DNA from: Bacteroidota bacterium
Lineage (GTDB): Bacteria > Bacteroidota > Bacteroidia > Flavobacteriales > Weeksellaceae
Direction: 5' to 3'
DNA length: 7,380 nucleotides
NCBI GenBank assembly: GCA_023411265.1
Contig: JAEYOX010000088.1
Coordinates: forward strand, 1-7,380
Shown: piece after piece, positions 1 to 5,858 of the stretch
How positions within the stretch are numbered: position 1 is the first letter of the stretch
Layout: the number at the start of each line of letters is the position of its first letter
Notes under the pieces: generated by a model
The model's input: only the letters and a program-made list of their open reading frames with translations
What the model was told of the DNA's origin: nothing
Databases searched by the model: none
Program-made: the position numbers and the translations under genes

Positions 1-317
1 CGGGATTTATGTTGAATATTCAGGGGGAAAATCTGTACTTTGCAGGCGACACCGGATTGATGGCCGACATGAAATGGTTTCCTGAAAAGTTTGGAAAAAT
101 AAAGACTTCCATTCTTCCCATAGGCGGCCATTATACAATGGATGCCGAATCCGCAAGTTTTGCAGCAGCAGAATTTTTGAAAACGGAGCAGGTGATAGGA
201 TGCCATTTTGATACTTTTCCTCCGATTACGATTAATCATGAGGAAGCAAAACATTTTTTCTCTAAAAGAAATGTGATTTTAGTACTACCGGAAATAGGGG
301 AGGAAATTGAAATTTAG
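1..317 (+). CDS. Metal-dependent hydrolase, metallo-beta-lactamase fold (UPF0173-like), 3' part only
   Basis: This is the C-terminal end of a hydrolase whose N-terminal half lies before the window. The frame is open from base 3 (Gly-Phe-Met-Leu...), so the ATG at 9 is probably an internal methionine. About 104 residues remain of a family usually near 225. Counting from that Met, visible signatures are AGDTGL (residues 12-17, the Asp expected to be a metal ligand), LPIGGHYTMD (36-45) and GCHFDTFPPI (64-73). These match the later metal-binding motifs of UPF0173/YtkL-type proteins. The HxHxDH motif that should sit upstream is not in the window. The protein is probably cytoplasmic, and its physiological substrate is unknown. 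The stop codon TAG is at 315-317, immediately before the 3' end of a convergent small RNA gene. Family assignment is firm; function is general. Confidence 0.85.
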   Translation, partial: GFMLNIQGENLYFAGDTGLMADMKWFPEKFGKIKTSILPIGGHYTMDAESASFAAAEFLKTEQVIGCHFDTFPPITINHEEAKHFFSKRNVILVLPEIGEEIEI

Positions 318-325
318 AAATAAAA

Positions 326-421
326 AATGGCAAGCGACCTACATCACACCGCTACAACCGATTACCTTTGCTGCGTTCCCACCCTGGAGGATTCTCAGGA
401 GCTGGTTGTGTAGGACTTGCC
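326..421 (-). ncRNA. ffs: Signal recognition particle RNA (bacterial small SRP RNA, 4.5S-like)
   Basis: On the minus strand this region carries the diagnostic SRP RNA apical core at 369-386. In order it has CAGG, a short stem strand GUG, a GGAA tetraloop (376-379), the pairing strand CGC, then AGCA. This is the helix 8 motif bound by Ffh, the SRP GTPase, for co-translational delivery of membrane proteins. The ends close a long hairpin: GGCAAG at the 5' end (421-416) pairs with CUUGCC at the 3' end (334-329), and CCUACA further in pairs with UGUAGG. Right after the closing stem the minus strand reads A then six Ts (327-322), which would act as a terminator. The 5' end at 421 is set by the promoter at 426-456. 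The RNA is about 95 nt, the short type without an Alu domain. No protein is encoded here; the overlapping + strand frame at 307-513 is chance. Exact ends are uncertain by a few bases. Confidence 0.93.
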
Positions 422-425
422 GTTG

Positions 426-456
426 CAAAGATAAGGAAACAATTCATAATACAAAA
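426..456 (-). promoter_or_regulatory. Bacteroidetes housekeeping-type promoter for the SRP RNA
   Basis: Read on the minus strand, bases 433-426 are TATCTTTG, an exact match to the Bacteroidetes -7 element TAnnTTTG. Bases 456-452 are TTTTG, matching the -33 TTTG element, with an 18-base spacer. The predicted start is about base 421, five bases past the -7 element and exactly at the first G of the SRP RNA closing stem. This agreement between promoter and RNA end supports both calls. The flanking sequence is very AT-rich. Confidence 0.8.
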
Positions 457-474
457 TTTGAAATTCAAAATTTT
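453..474. repeat. Small AT-rich inverted repeat between SRP RNA promoter and DUF4199 gene
   Basis: Left arm AAAATTTGAA (453-462) and right arm TTCAAA-A-TTTT (464-474) form an inverted repeat with one central base and one bulged A. The inner 13 bases (457-469) are a perfect palindrome around A463. It overlaps the -33 element of the minus-strand SRP RNA promoter and ends nine bases before the ATG at 483. It could be a regulator site, a remnant of a dispersed intergenic repeat, or chance in AT-rich sequence. Confidence 0.4.
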
Positions 475-482
475 AAAAACAT

Positions 483-1079
483 ATGTTTAGAAACGTATAC
501 ACCGTTGGTTTAATGATATTTGCAGTCATCATTTCAGCATTTTTTATTACCAAAATATTCTTTTTGAACACAGAATATTACCGTACTTCCATTAAGATGA
601 GTGCTTTTTTCATTCCGTTGGTGATGGGAATTGGAGCATTTCTTTCGGTTACGTCATACAGCCGGTGGAAGAAGGTACTGACTTTCAGGGAAGCTTACGG
701 ACGGGCTTTTATCCCTATGTTTGTGGGCGGACTGTTGTCCATGGCGGTTATTTTTGCAGTCATATCTTTAGATAAAGATACCAAAGACGTGCTGAATTAT
801 CAGTATATCGAAAGTTACCGACAAACCCTAGAAGAAGAATACAGCAACGCCAAACAGGTTATACAACCCGGAACCGAAGAAATGAAAGAAATCGAAAAAA
901 AATATGCGGAGAGCAAATTAAGAATTGCAGAAAAGGTGAAGAGGAATGAAGACATGTTCTCGGCCAAATATTTCATGTATGTTTTTGCCGGATATAACGC
1001 ATATTTTTTACTTTTGTCCCTCTTTTTCGGAAGCTTTTTCAGAACAAGATGGTCTGAACGTCCGGAAAATTTATCTTAA
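483..1079 (+). CDS. DUF4199 family integral membrane protein
   Basis: A 198-residue membrane protein of the DUF4199 family, common in Bacteroidetes and of unknown function. Four hydrophobic segments are visible at about residues 7-28, 38-57, 76-96 and 163-185. Between the third and fourth lies a charged, largely helical stretch (about 98-160, rich in Glu and Lys) that may form a coiled coil. The FREAYGRAF segment (68-76) just before the third membrane helix looks like the family's conserved region. The ATG at 483 is the first start after an in-frame stop at 474-476. The Met at residue 11 is a possible alternative but would cut into the first helix. There is no Shine-Dalgarno, as is usual in this phylum. 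The gene lies 18 bases before the glycosyltransferase, which suggests co-transcription and perhaps a shared envelope role. Family assignment is from memory of the sequence pattern, and the function is unknown. Confidence 0.85.
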   Translation: MFRNVYTVGLMIFAVIISAFFITKIFFLNTEYYRTSIKMSAFFIPLVMGIGAFLSVTSYSRWKKVLTFREAYGRAFIPMFVGGLLSMAVIFAVISLDKDTKDVLNYQYIESYRQTLEEEYSNAKQVIQPGTEEMKEIEKKYAESKLRIAEKVKRNEDMFSAKYFMYVFAGYNAYFLLLSLFFGSFFRTRWSERPENLS

Positions 1080-1097
1080 AATTTAAATAAAATTACA

Positions 1098-2057
1098 TTG
1101 AGAAACCCTGATATTTCTATCATTATCCCGCTTCTGAACGAAGAGGAATCACTCGAAGAATTGTTTTCAAGAATTGATACCGTATGCCGAAACCACAACC
1201 TTTCCTATGAAGTTTGGTTTGTAGATGACGGCAGCACCGATCTTTCCTGGAGCATCATCGAAAATCTGAAAGTCCAGAATCCGCAAATTCGGGGGATAAA
1301 ATTTTCTAAAAATTACGGCAAATCTCAGGCTCTTCATGCTGCATTTCAGCGGGCGAGCGGAGATGTAGTGATTACCATGGATGCAGATCTACAGGACTTT
1401 CCCGAAGAAATTCCGGAGCTGTACCACATGGTGAAAAATGAAAATTATGACATTGTTTCCGGCTGGAAAAAGAAAAGATATGATAATGTGATGACGAAAA
1501 ACCTCCCGTCAAAACTCTTCAATTCAGCCGCGAGAAAGGTTTCCGGGGTGTATCTGCACGATTTCAATTGCGGTTTGAAAGCCTATCGAAAACAGGTAGT
1601 AAAATCTATTGATGTATATGGCGATATGCACCGATATATACCTGTTCTGGCTGCTAATGCAGGTTTCAGAAACATTACCGAAAAGCCGGTTCAGCATCAG
1701 GCAAGGCCGTATGGAACTTCAAAATTTGGAACCGAACGTTTTGTGCGGGGTTTTTTAGACTTGGTAACGCTTTGGTTTGTAAGCCGCTTCGGAGCCAGAC
1801 CCATGCACTTCTTTGGCGCCATCGGAACGCTCATGTTCATCATCGGTTTTCTTTCTGCCATTTGGCTCGGAATCTCAAAGTTAATAGATGTATCCAGAGG
1901 AGTATATGGTAATCTGATTGCGGAAAATCCGTGGTTTTTCATTGCCATGACGATGATGATTCTTGGGACGTTACTCTTCATTGGGGGATTTTTGGGTGAA
2001 CTCATTATCCGATCCAACAGAGAAAGACAGAATTATCATATTGAAGAAGAAATTTAA
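1098..2057 (+). CDS. Family 2 glycosyltransferase, polyprenyl-phosphate type (DPM1/GtrB-like), membrane-anchored
   Basis: A 319-residue inner-membrane enzyme expected to move a sugar from a nucleotide sugar to a lipid carrier such as undecaprenyl phosphate, on the cytoplasmic face. The GT-A domain fills residues 1-220. It begins ISIIIPLLNEEESLEEL, has VDDGSTD (42-48) for nucleotide binding, DADLQD (95-100) with the metal-binding and catalytic acids, HDFNCGLKAYRK (154-165), and RPYGTSKF (203-210), which matches the R-x-G-x-SK signature of GtrB/ArnC-like enzymes. Amphipathic helices (about 211-230) precede two membrane helices at about 236-258 and 277-300. Length and layout are normal. The start is TTG at 1098: no ATG or GTG lies between the in-frame stop at 1077-1079 and the first motif, and the protein needs its N-terminal strand. 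It sits 18 bases after the DUF4199 gene and 4 before the lipoprotein gene. Class is firm; sugar and acceptor are not readable. Confidence 0.92.
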   Translation: MRNPDISIIIPLLNEEESLEELFSRIDTVCRNHNLSYEVWFVDDGSTDLSWSIIENLKVQNPQIRGIKFSKNYGKSQALHAAFQRASGDVVITMDADLQDFPEEIPELYHMVKNENYDIVSGWKKKRYDNVMTKNLPSKLFNSAARKVSGVYLHDFNCGLKAYRKQVVKSIDVYGDMHRYIPVLAANAGFRNITEKPVQHQARPYGTSKFGTERFVRGFLDLVTLWFVSRFGARPMHFFGAIGTLMFIIGFLSAIWLGISKLIDVSRGVYGNLIAENPWFFIAMTMMILGTLLFIGGFLGELIIRSNRERQNYHIEEEI

Positions 2058-2061
2058 TGGC

Positions 2062-2787
2062 ATGAGAAAAAATGTTCATTTTATACTGAAAACTTTTTTG
2101 TTGACTTCTCTGTTTTTCCTCTTCATTTCATGCGGAAAAGTCAGTCCGAAAGGTAATATTGAAAGCAAAACAACCGAAGTACTACCATTTGTTAATGTGA
2201 ATCTACAGGGCAAATTCAGGGTTTTCTATCTTCGGGGAACAGAAGATATAGTGGAAGTGGAAACCTACGGAAATGTGGCTGAAAATTTAAAAATCAATGT
2301 TAAAGATAAAACCTTGGAAATAAAGGAAAAGAAAGAAACCCAAAATGTTGATTTCTATAATGTCACTATTTATTCCCGATACAACCTGGAGAAAATTTCA
2401 ATTTCTGACAGTGTGGAAATGAATACATCCAGCGAAATAAAAACGGACAATTTCCAGCTTCAGCTCAAAAATCATGCGAAGTTTATCGGTTCGGTAAATT
2501 CCAGAAGAGCCGAACTCGATATGTCGGGAACAAGCCGCGCGAATTTTGCAGGGCAAACTAAAGATGCTTTTATAAAAATATCGGATACTGCACATTTGAT
2601 TGCGCCTTACTGGCTGTTGAAAAACCTGAAGATAGAACTGAAAAACGGCGGTTATGCCGAAGTAAATGTGAAAGATTCCCTGAAAGGAAGCATTAAAGAT
2701 TCACCTAACTTTCTGTATTATAACGATCCTGTCCGTGCTTTTACAGTGGACAAAACAGCCAATGTTCGCAATCAGAAATTAGAGTGA
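2062..2787 (+). CDS. GIN-domain (DUF2807) lipoprotein
   Basis: A 241-residue predicted lipoprotein. The ATG at 2062 is chosen because it gives a clean lipoprotein signal: basic MRKN, a hydrophobic core to about residue 20, and the lipobox FISC with Cys24. The frame is open further upstream to 1963, but that stretch lies inside the glycosyltransferase gene and encodes no signal. The residues after Cys24 (GKVSP) lack the acidic run typical of surface-export signals in this phylum, so a periplasm-facing anchor is more likely. From about residue 40 to the end the protein is made of short beta strands with alternating polar and hydrophobic residues, beginning with PFVNVNLQGKFRVF. This is the pattern of the head GIN domain, sometimes labelled 'putative auto-transporter adhesin', expected to fold as a beta solenoid. 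No catalytic motif is seen. It follows the glycosyltransferase by 4 bases, so translation is probably linked. The role is unknown; the adhesin name has weak support. Confidence 0.85.
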   Translation: MRKNVHFILKTFLLTSLFFLFISCGKVSPKGNIESKTTEVLPFVNVNLQGKFRVFYLRGTEDIVEVETYGNVAENLKINVKDKTLEIKEKKETQNVDFYNVTIYSRYNLEKISISDSVEMNTSSEIKTDNFQLQLKNHAKFIGSVNSRRAELDMSGTSRANFAGQTKDAFIKISDTAHLIAPYWLLKNLKIELKNGGYAEVNVKDSLKGSIKDSPNFLYYNDPVRAFTVDKTANVRNQKLE

Positions 2788-2805
2788 AAATATAAAAGTG
2801 ATTCT

Positions 2806-2813
2806 TAACTTTG
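2806..2813 (+). promoter_or_regulatory. Probable -7 promoter element for the phosphohexomutase gene
   Basis: TAACTTTG is an exact match to the Bacteroidetes -7 consensus TAnnTTTG. It lies 28 bases before the ATG at 2842, giving a leader of about 22 bases. No good -33 TTTG is present at the expected distance (around 2783-2788, where the previous gene ends), so the promoter may be weak or may need another factor. Its place in the only gap between the lipoprotein and mutase genes supports it. Confidence 0.55.
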
Positions 2814-2841
2814 AAAAATCATAACTAAAACCGAAATAAAA

Positions 2842-4569
2842 ATGTCAGAATTATCAACCCTCGATAAAGCCAGAATATGGTTATCAGATACTTTCGATGA
2901 AGAAACAAGGAGTGCAGTAGAAATGCTGATCACTTCAGCTTCGCCGGATCTGGAGGACAGTTTCTATCGCGCACTTGAATTCGGAACCGGTGGAATGCGC
3001 GGAATCATGGGAGTAGGAACCAACAGGCTGAATAAATATACACTCGGACAAGCAACTCAGGGATTGGCCAATTATCTTCATCAGCAATTTTCGAATGAAA
3101 CGATAAAAGTTGCCATTGCCTACGACGTTCGGAATAATTCCCGGGAATTCGGAAAGTTGGTTGCGGATGTCCTCACCGCCAATGGAATCAAAGTGTTATT
3201 ATTTAAAGATCATCGCCCGACACCCGAACTTTCGTTTACGGTAAGAGATAAAAAATGTCATGCTGGAATTGTGCTCACCGCTTCGCACAATCCACCGGAA
3301 TACAATGGATATAAAGTATATTGGAACGACGGTGCTCAGATTGTTCCGCCACACGACGAAGCGATTATCAAAGAGGTTTATTCTGTTCAGTTTGATGAAA
3401 TTAAATTTCAGGGAAATGATGATTTAATTGAATGGATAGGTGCGGAACAGGATGATGTGTATATAGATGCGTGTATCGAACATTCTCTGTATCAAATGGA
3501 TAAAACAGGATATGAAAATCTGAATATTGTGTTCACTTCCATTCACGGAACTACGTACGCCACTATTCCGAAAGCGCTGGAAAAAGCGGGTTTCATAAAG
3601 ATCGATCTTGTTCGGGAACAAATGATTCCCAGTGGCAATTTTCCCACCGTAGATTCTCCCAATCCTGAAGAACCTGCAGCGTTGGAAATGGCGATGAATC
3701 TTGCAGAACTTACCAATGCTGATATTGTAATCGGAACCGATCCCGACGGCGACCGGTTGGGAATCGCAGTTAGAAATCTGGAAGGAAAAATGCAGCTGCT
3801 GAACGGAAACCAGTGCAATACCATTCTGACCTATTATATTTTGGACCAATGGAAAAAAGCAGGAAAAATTACAGGAAAAGAGTTCATTGGATCTACCATT
3901 GTAACTTCGGATATTTTCTTTGATATTGCAGAGAAATTTGGTGTTGATTGTAAAGTCGGCCTCACAGGATTCAAATGGATCGGAAAAATGATTCGTGACT
4001 CCGAGGGAAAAGAAAAATTTATCTGCGGGGGCGAAGAATCTTTCGGATTTATGACCGGAGATTTTGTCCGCGACAAAGATTCCTGCGGTTCTATTTTATT
4101 GGCCTGCGAAATAGCCGCATGGTGCAAAGCCAACGAAAGTTCGGTGTTTCAGTACATGATCGAAATTTATAAAGATTTGGGAATGTATTACGAAGGCCTC
4201 ATCAACGTGGTGAAAAAAGGCCGAGAAGGTGCCATCGAAATTGATCAGATGATGAAAAATTATCGGGAAAATCCGCCTTTGGAAATTGCCGGTTCGCCCG
4301 TGGAAGAAATCAAAGATTTCAAGGAACAGACCTGTCATGTTGTTTCTATTAAGACCACGAAAGTGATGGATGATATTCCGAAATCAAACGTGCTGATTTA
4401 TTATACGCAGGACGGAACCAAGGTCTGCGTAAGACCTTCCGGAACGGAACCGAAGATTAAATTTTATGTCTCTGTAAAAGATACCATCTCTTCAGAAGCA
4501 GAATTTTCGGAGAAACTCGATATTCTTTCTGAAAAAATAAACAGTGTAAAAACGGCACTGAACCTATAA
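2842..4569 (+). CDS. Phospho-sugar mutase (phosphoglucomutase/phosphomannomutase, alpha-D-phosphohexomutase superfamily)
   Basis: A complete 575-residue cytoplasmic enzyme that interconverts hexose 1-phosphate and 6-phosphate through a phosphoserine, supplying sugar phosphates for nucleotide-sugar and polysaccharide synthesis or glycogen use. All four superfamily signatures are present and in order. The catalytic loop TASHNP (146-151) carries the phosphorylated Ser148. The metal loop GTDPDGDR (298-305) has three Asp ligands. The sugar-specificity loop is GGEESFGF (396-403), and the phosphate-binding loop is RPSGTEPK (531-538). An early GTGGMRG (48-54) is also typical of the longer PgcA/PGM2-like branch, which matches the length. 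The ATG at 2842 follows an A-rich leader. The gene appears to stand alone, with a promoter element at 2806-2813 and a terminator at 4576-4605. Glucose rather than mannose is favoured by the branch, but specificity cannot be settled by eye. Confidence 0.95.
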   Translation: MSELSTLDKARIWLSDTFDEETRSAVEMLITSASPDLEDSFYRALEFGTGGMRGIMGVGTNRLNKYTLGQATQGLANYLHQQFSNETIKVAIAYDVRNNSREFGKLVADVLTANGIKVLLFKDHRPTPELSFTVRDKKCHAGIVLTASHNPPEYNGYKVYWNDGAQIVPPHDEAIIKEVYSVQFDEIKFQGNDDLIEWIGAEQDDVYIDACIEHSLYQMDKTGYENLNIVFTSIHGTTYATIPKALEKAGFIKIDLVREQMIPSGNFPTVDSPNPEEPAALEMAMNLAELTNADIVIGTDPDGDRLGIAVRNLEGKMQLLNGNQCNTILTYYILDQWKKAGKITGKEFIGSTIVTSDIFFDIAEKFGVDCKVGLTGFKWIGKMIRDSEGKEKFICGGEESFGFMTGDFVRDKDSCGSILLACEIAAWCKANESSVFQYMIEIYKDLGMYYEGLINVVKKGREGAIEIDQMMKNYRENPPLEIAGSPVEEIKDFKEQTCHVVSIKTTKVMDDIPKSNVLIYYTQDGTKVCVRPSGTEPKIKFYVSVKDTISSEAEFSEKLDILSEKINSVKTALNL

Positions 4570-4575
4570 AAATAC

Positions 4576-4605
4576 AAGCTGATTCTGAGAAAATCAGCTT
4601 TTTTT
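4576..4605 (+). terminator. Rho-independent terminator after the phosphohexomutase gene
   Basis: A perfect 9-bp stem is formed by AAGCTGATT (4576-4584) and AATCAGCTT (4592-4600) around a 7-base loop. It is followed by an unbroken T run ending at 4605. It starts six bases after the mutase stop codon and separates that gene from the sigma factor operon. Confidence 0.92.
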
Positions 4606-4615
4606 ATTTTAATCA

Positions 4616-4642
4616 GGCAACCTTTTTCAATTCTTTGCGTCT
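4616..4642 (+). promoter_or_regulatory. Candidate ECF-sigma-dependent promoter of the sigma factor operon
   Basis: GGCAACC (4616-4622) resembles the AAC-containing -35 element of ECF promoters, and GCGTCT (4637-4642) contains the CGTC typical of their -10 element. Sixteen bases separate AAC (4619-4621) from CGTC (4638-4641), the usual ECF spacing. Transcription would start near 4648-4650 and give a leader of about 13 bases before the ATG at 4662. No exact TAnnTTTG element is present between the terminator and the gene; ATTCTTTG (4630-4637) is only a poor match. Because it precedes an ECF sigma gene, self-activation is the simple reading. Confidence 0.55.
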
Positions 4643-4661
4643 TTATAATAGAGAATCAACC

Positions 4662-5189
4662 ATGAGCCATTTGCTGGAACATTATTTTACAGAAGCAAAA
4701 AAACAAAACCGAAATGGCCAGAAAGCATTGTACGATATGTTTTCCGGGAAGATGCTCTCTATTGCATTATCGTACACCGGAAACCTACACGATGCCGAAG
4801 ATGTATTGCAAAACGCCTTCTATAAGGGATTTACCCAAATAAATGATTGTCATGACTGGAAAACCTTTCCTGGGTGGCTTCGTAGAATAGTCATCAATGA
4901 AAGCATTAATTTCCTTAGACAAAATCAGAAGATCGTGTTTTCTGAAATTTCGGAAGTTCCGGAAGAAGCGGAAATTGAGAATGATTTTACCGACATCAGT
5001 CTTGAAGAAATCTTTACGCAAATGCCGACAGGGTATAAAGTGGTGTTCAACCTTTTCGTTTTTGAAGAAAAAAAGCATCAGGAAATTGCAGAACTTCTCG
5101 GTATTTCAGAAGGAACCAGCAAAAGCCAGCTGAATAAAGCTAAAAAATGGATCTCTGAATATTTAAAAACCCAATGTTATGAACAATAA
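4662..5189 (+). CDS. RNA polymerase sigma-70 factor, ECF subfamily
   Basis: A 175-residue alternative sigma factor that directs RNA polymerase to a small set of promoters. Region 2 spans about residues 18-88. It includes DAEDVLQNAFYKGF (44-57) for core binding and -10 recognition, then WLRRIVINESINFLR (72-86). After an acidic linker (about 94-114), region 4 spans 115-168, with the helix-turn-helix HQEIAELLGISEGTSKSQL (139-157) that reads the -35 element. There is no region 1 or 3, as expected for ECF factors. The ATG at 4662 is preferred. A TTG at 4635 would add nine residues but lies inside the promoter-like sequence at 4616-4642. The last 11 bases overlap the start of the next gene, a layout typical of a sigma factor with its anti-sigma partner. 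The downstream gene order points to an envelope signal. The class is firm, but the stimulus and regulon are unknown. Confidence 0.93.
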   Translation: MSHLLEHYFTEAKKQNRNGQKALYDMFSGKMLSIALSYTGNLHDAEDVLQNAFYKGFTQINDCHDWKTFPGWLRRIVINESINFLRQNQKIVFSEISEVPEEAEIENDFTDISLEEIFTQMPTGYKVVFNLFVFEEKKHQEIAELLGISEGTSKSQLNKAKKWISEYLKTQCYEQ

Positions 5190-5841
5190 ACACTTGGAAA
5201 AAATAAAGCAACAATATGAAGAACGGGAAATAATTCCTTCGTCATCCGTTTGGGAAATGCTGGAGAAAAAGCTTTCACCGGAACATACTACTCCCGTAAT
5301 TGTATACAGAAAAAGAAGAGGCTGGATAAAATATGCTGCCGTTCTTATATTGTTAGCAGGATCAGCAATTATTTGGTTGATGAATGATGAGAGTGAAGAG
5401 AAGATAATCCGTGCCCCCGACTCGCAAATTGTGGGGATTCAGGAGAAAACAACCTTTCCTGATGTTAAATATAATCGAAAGCAGCTTCCCAAACATCAGG
5501 AAACAACGCCTGAAAGTCAACAGATTATAAAAGCGAATGTTCATATTGTATCCAACCAAAGTATTGAACCATTACATGAGAAAATGCCTGACCGGGAAAA
5601 GGTCATAATGGAAATGCCGGTACCTCAGATTGTAGCAAAGGAAACTCCGGAAGTAATGGCTGTAGAAAACCAACAGAAAAAATATATTATGGCGAGCGAT
5701 CTGCTTTTCTCCCGGAAAATGGACAAAACTAGAAATTTGGATCATGAAAATGACCTAAGGATGGGCGCGCGGGAAAACAGCATTAAACCCGATTTTATTA
5801 GTGTTTTGGGTGCTAGAATTTACAAGGAAAACGACGAATAA
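5179..5841 (+). CDS. Probable anti-sigma factor, single-pass inner membrane protein
   Basis: A 220-residue protein with a short charged cytoplasmic N-terminus (1-48), one membrane helix (about 50-68, preceded by the positive cluster YRKRRGWIKY, which places the N-terminus inside), and a hydrophilic C-terminal part (70-220) predicted to be periplasmic. The N-terminal IPSSSVWEMLEKKL (19-32) fits the P-x(3)-VW-x-x-L-x-x-x-L pattern I associate with proteins encoded next to ECF sigma genes in Bacteroidetes. No zinc-binding HxxxCxxC motif of the ZAS type is present. The periplasmic part is rich in Gln, Glu, Lys and Pro, looks poorly ordered, and shows no recognisable domain. The ATG at 5179 overlaps the sigma gene by 11 bases, suggesting coupled translation and matched amounts of the two proteins. 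The next gene starts 17 bases after the stop. The anti-sigma role is inferred from position and topology rather than from a clear domain match. Confidence 0.72.
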   Translation: MNNKHLEKIKQQYEEREIIPSSSVWEMLEKKLSPEHTTPVIVYRKRRGWIKYAAVLILLAGSAIIWLMNDESEEKIIRAPDSQIVGIQEKTTFPDVKYNRKQLPKHQETTPESQQIIKANVHIVSNQSIEPLHEKMPDREKVIMEMPVPQIVAKETPEVMAVENQQKKYIMASDLLFSRKMDKTRNLDHENDLRMGARENSIKPDFISVLGARIYKENDE

Positions 5842-5858
5842 TTTTAAACTAAATTTTT

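Noticed and set aside
363..370. TACCTTTG on the + strand, an exact TAnnTTTG match upstream of the DUF4199 gene
   Set aside because: It is the complement of the conserved CAAAGGUA in the SRP RNA, so its presence is explained by that RNA. There is no -33 partner, and the leader would be over 100 bases.
307..513. A 68-residue + strand open frame between the hydrolase and the DUF4199 gene
   Set aside because: It overlaps the hydrolase end, the whole SRP RNA gene in antisense, and the DUF4199 start. The product has no domain-like or signal pattern.
1697..2017. A 106-residue minus-strand open frame inside the glycosyltransferase gene
   Set aside because: It is fully covered by a gene with clear catalytic motifs. 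The translation is a low-complexity shadow with no recognisable domain.
1963..2061. An upstream extension of the lipoprotein frame
   Set aside because: The 33 extra residues are encoded within the glycosyltransferase gene and would bury the lipoprotein signal, which begins cleanly at 2062.
3424..4338. Several minus-strand open frames (3424-3849, 3543-3824, 3834-4133, 4096-4338)
   Set aside because: All lie within the phosphohexomutase gene, whose motifs are intact through the whole region.
4635..4661. A TTG at 4635 as start of the sigma factor
   Set aside because: It lies in the promoter-like sequence and would leave no room for a leader. ATG at 4662 gives a normal family length.
4785..5133. 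Open frames on both strands (minus 4785-5078, plus 4897-5133) within the sigma factor gene
   Set aside because: They are shadows of a gene with clear region 2 and region 4. The + strand one is dominated by Lys/Arg runs from A-rich sequence.
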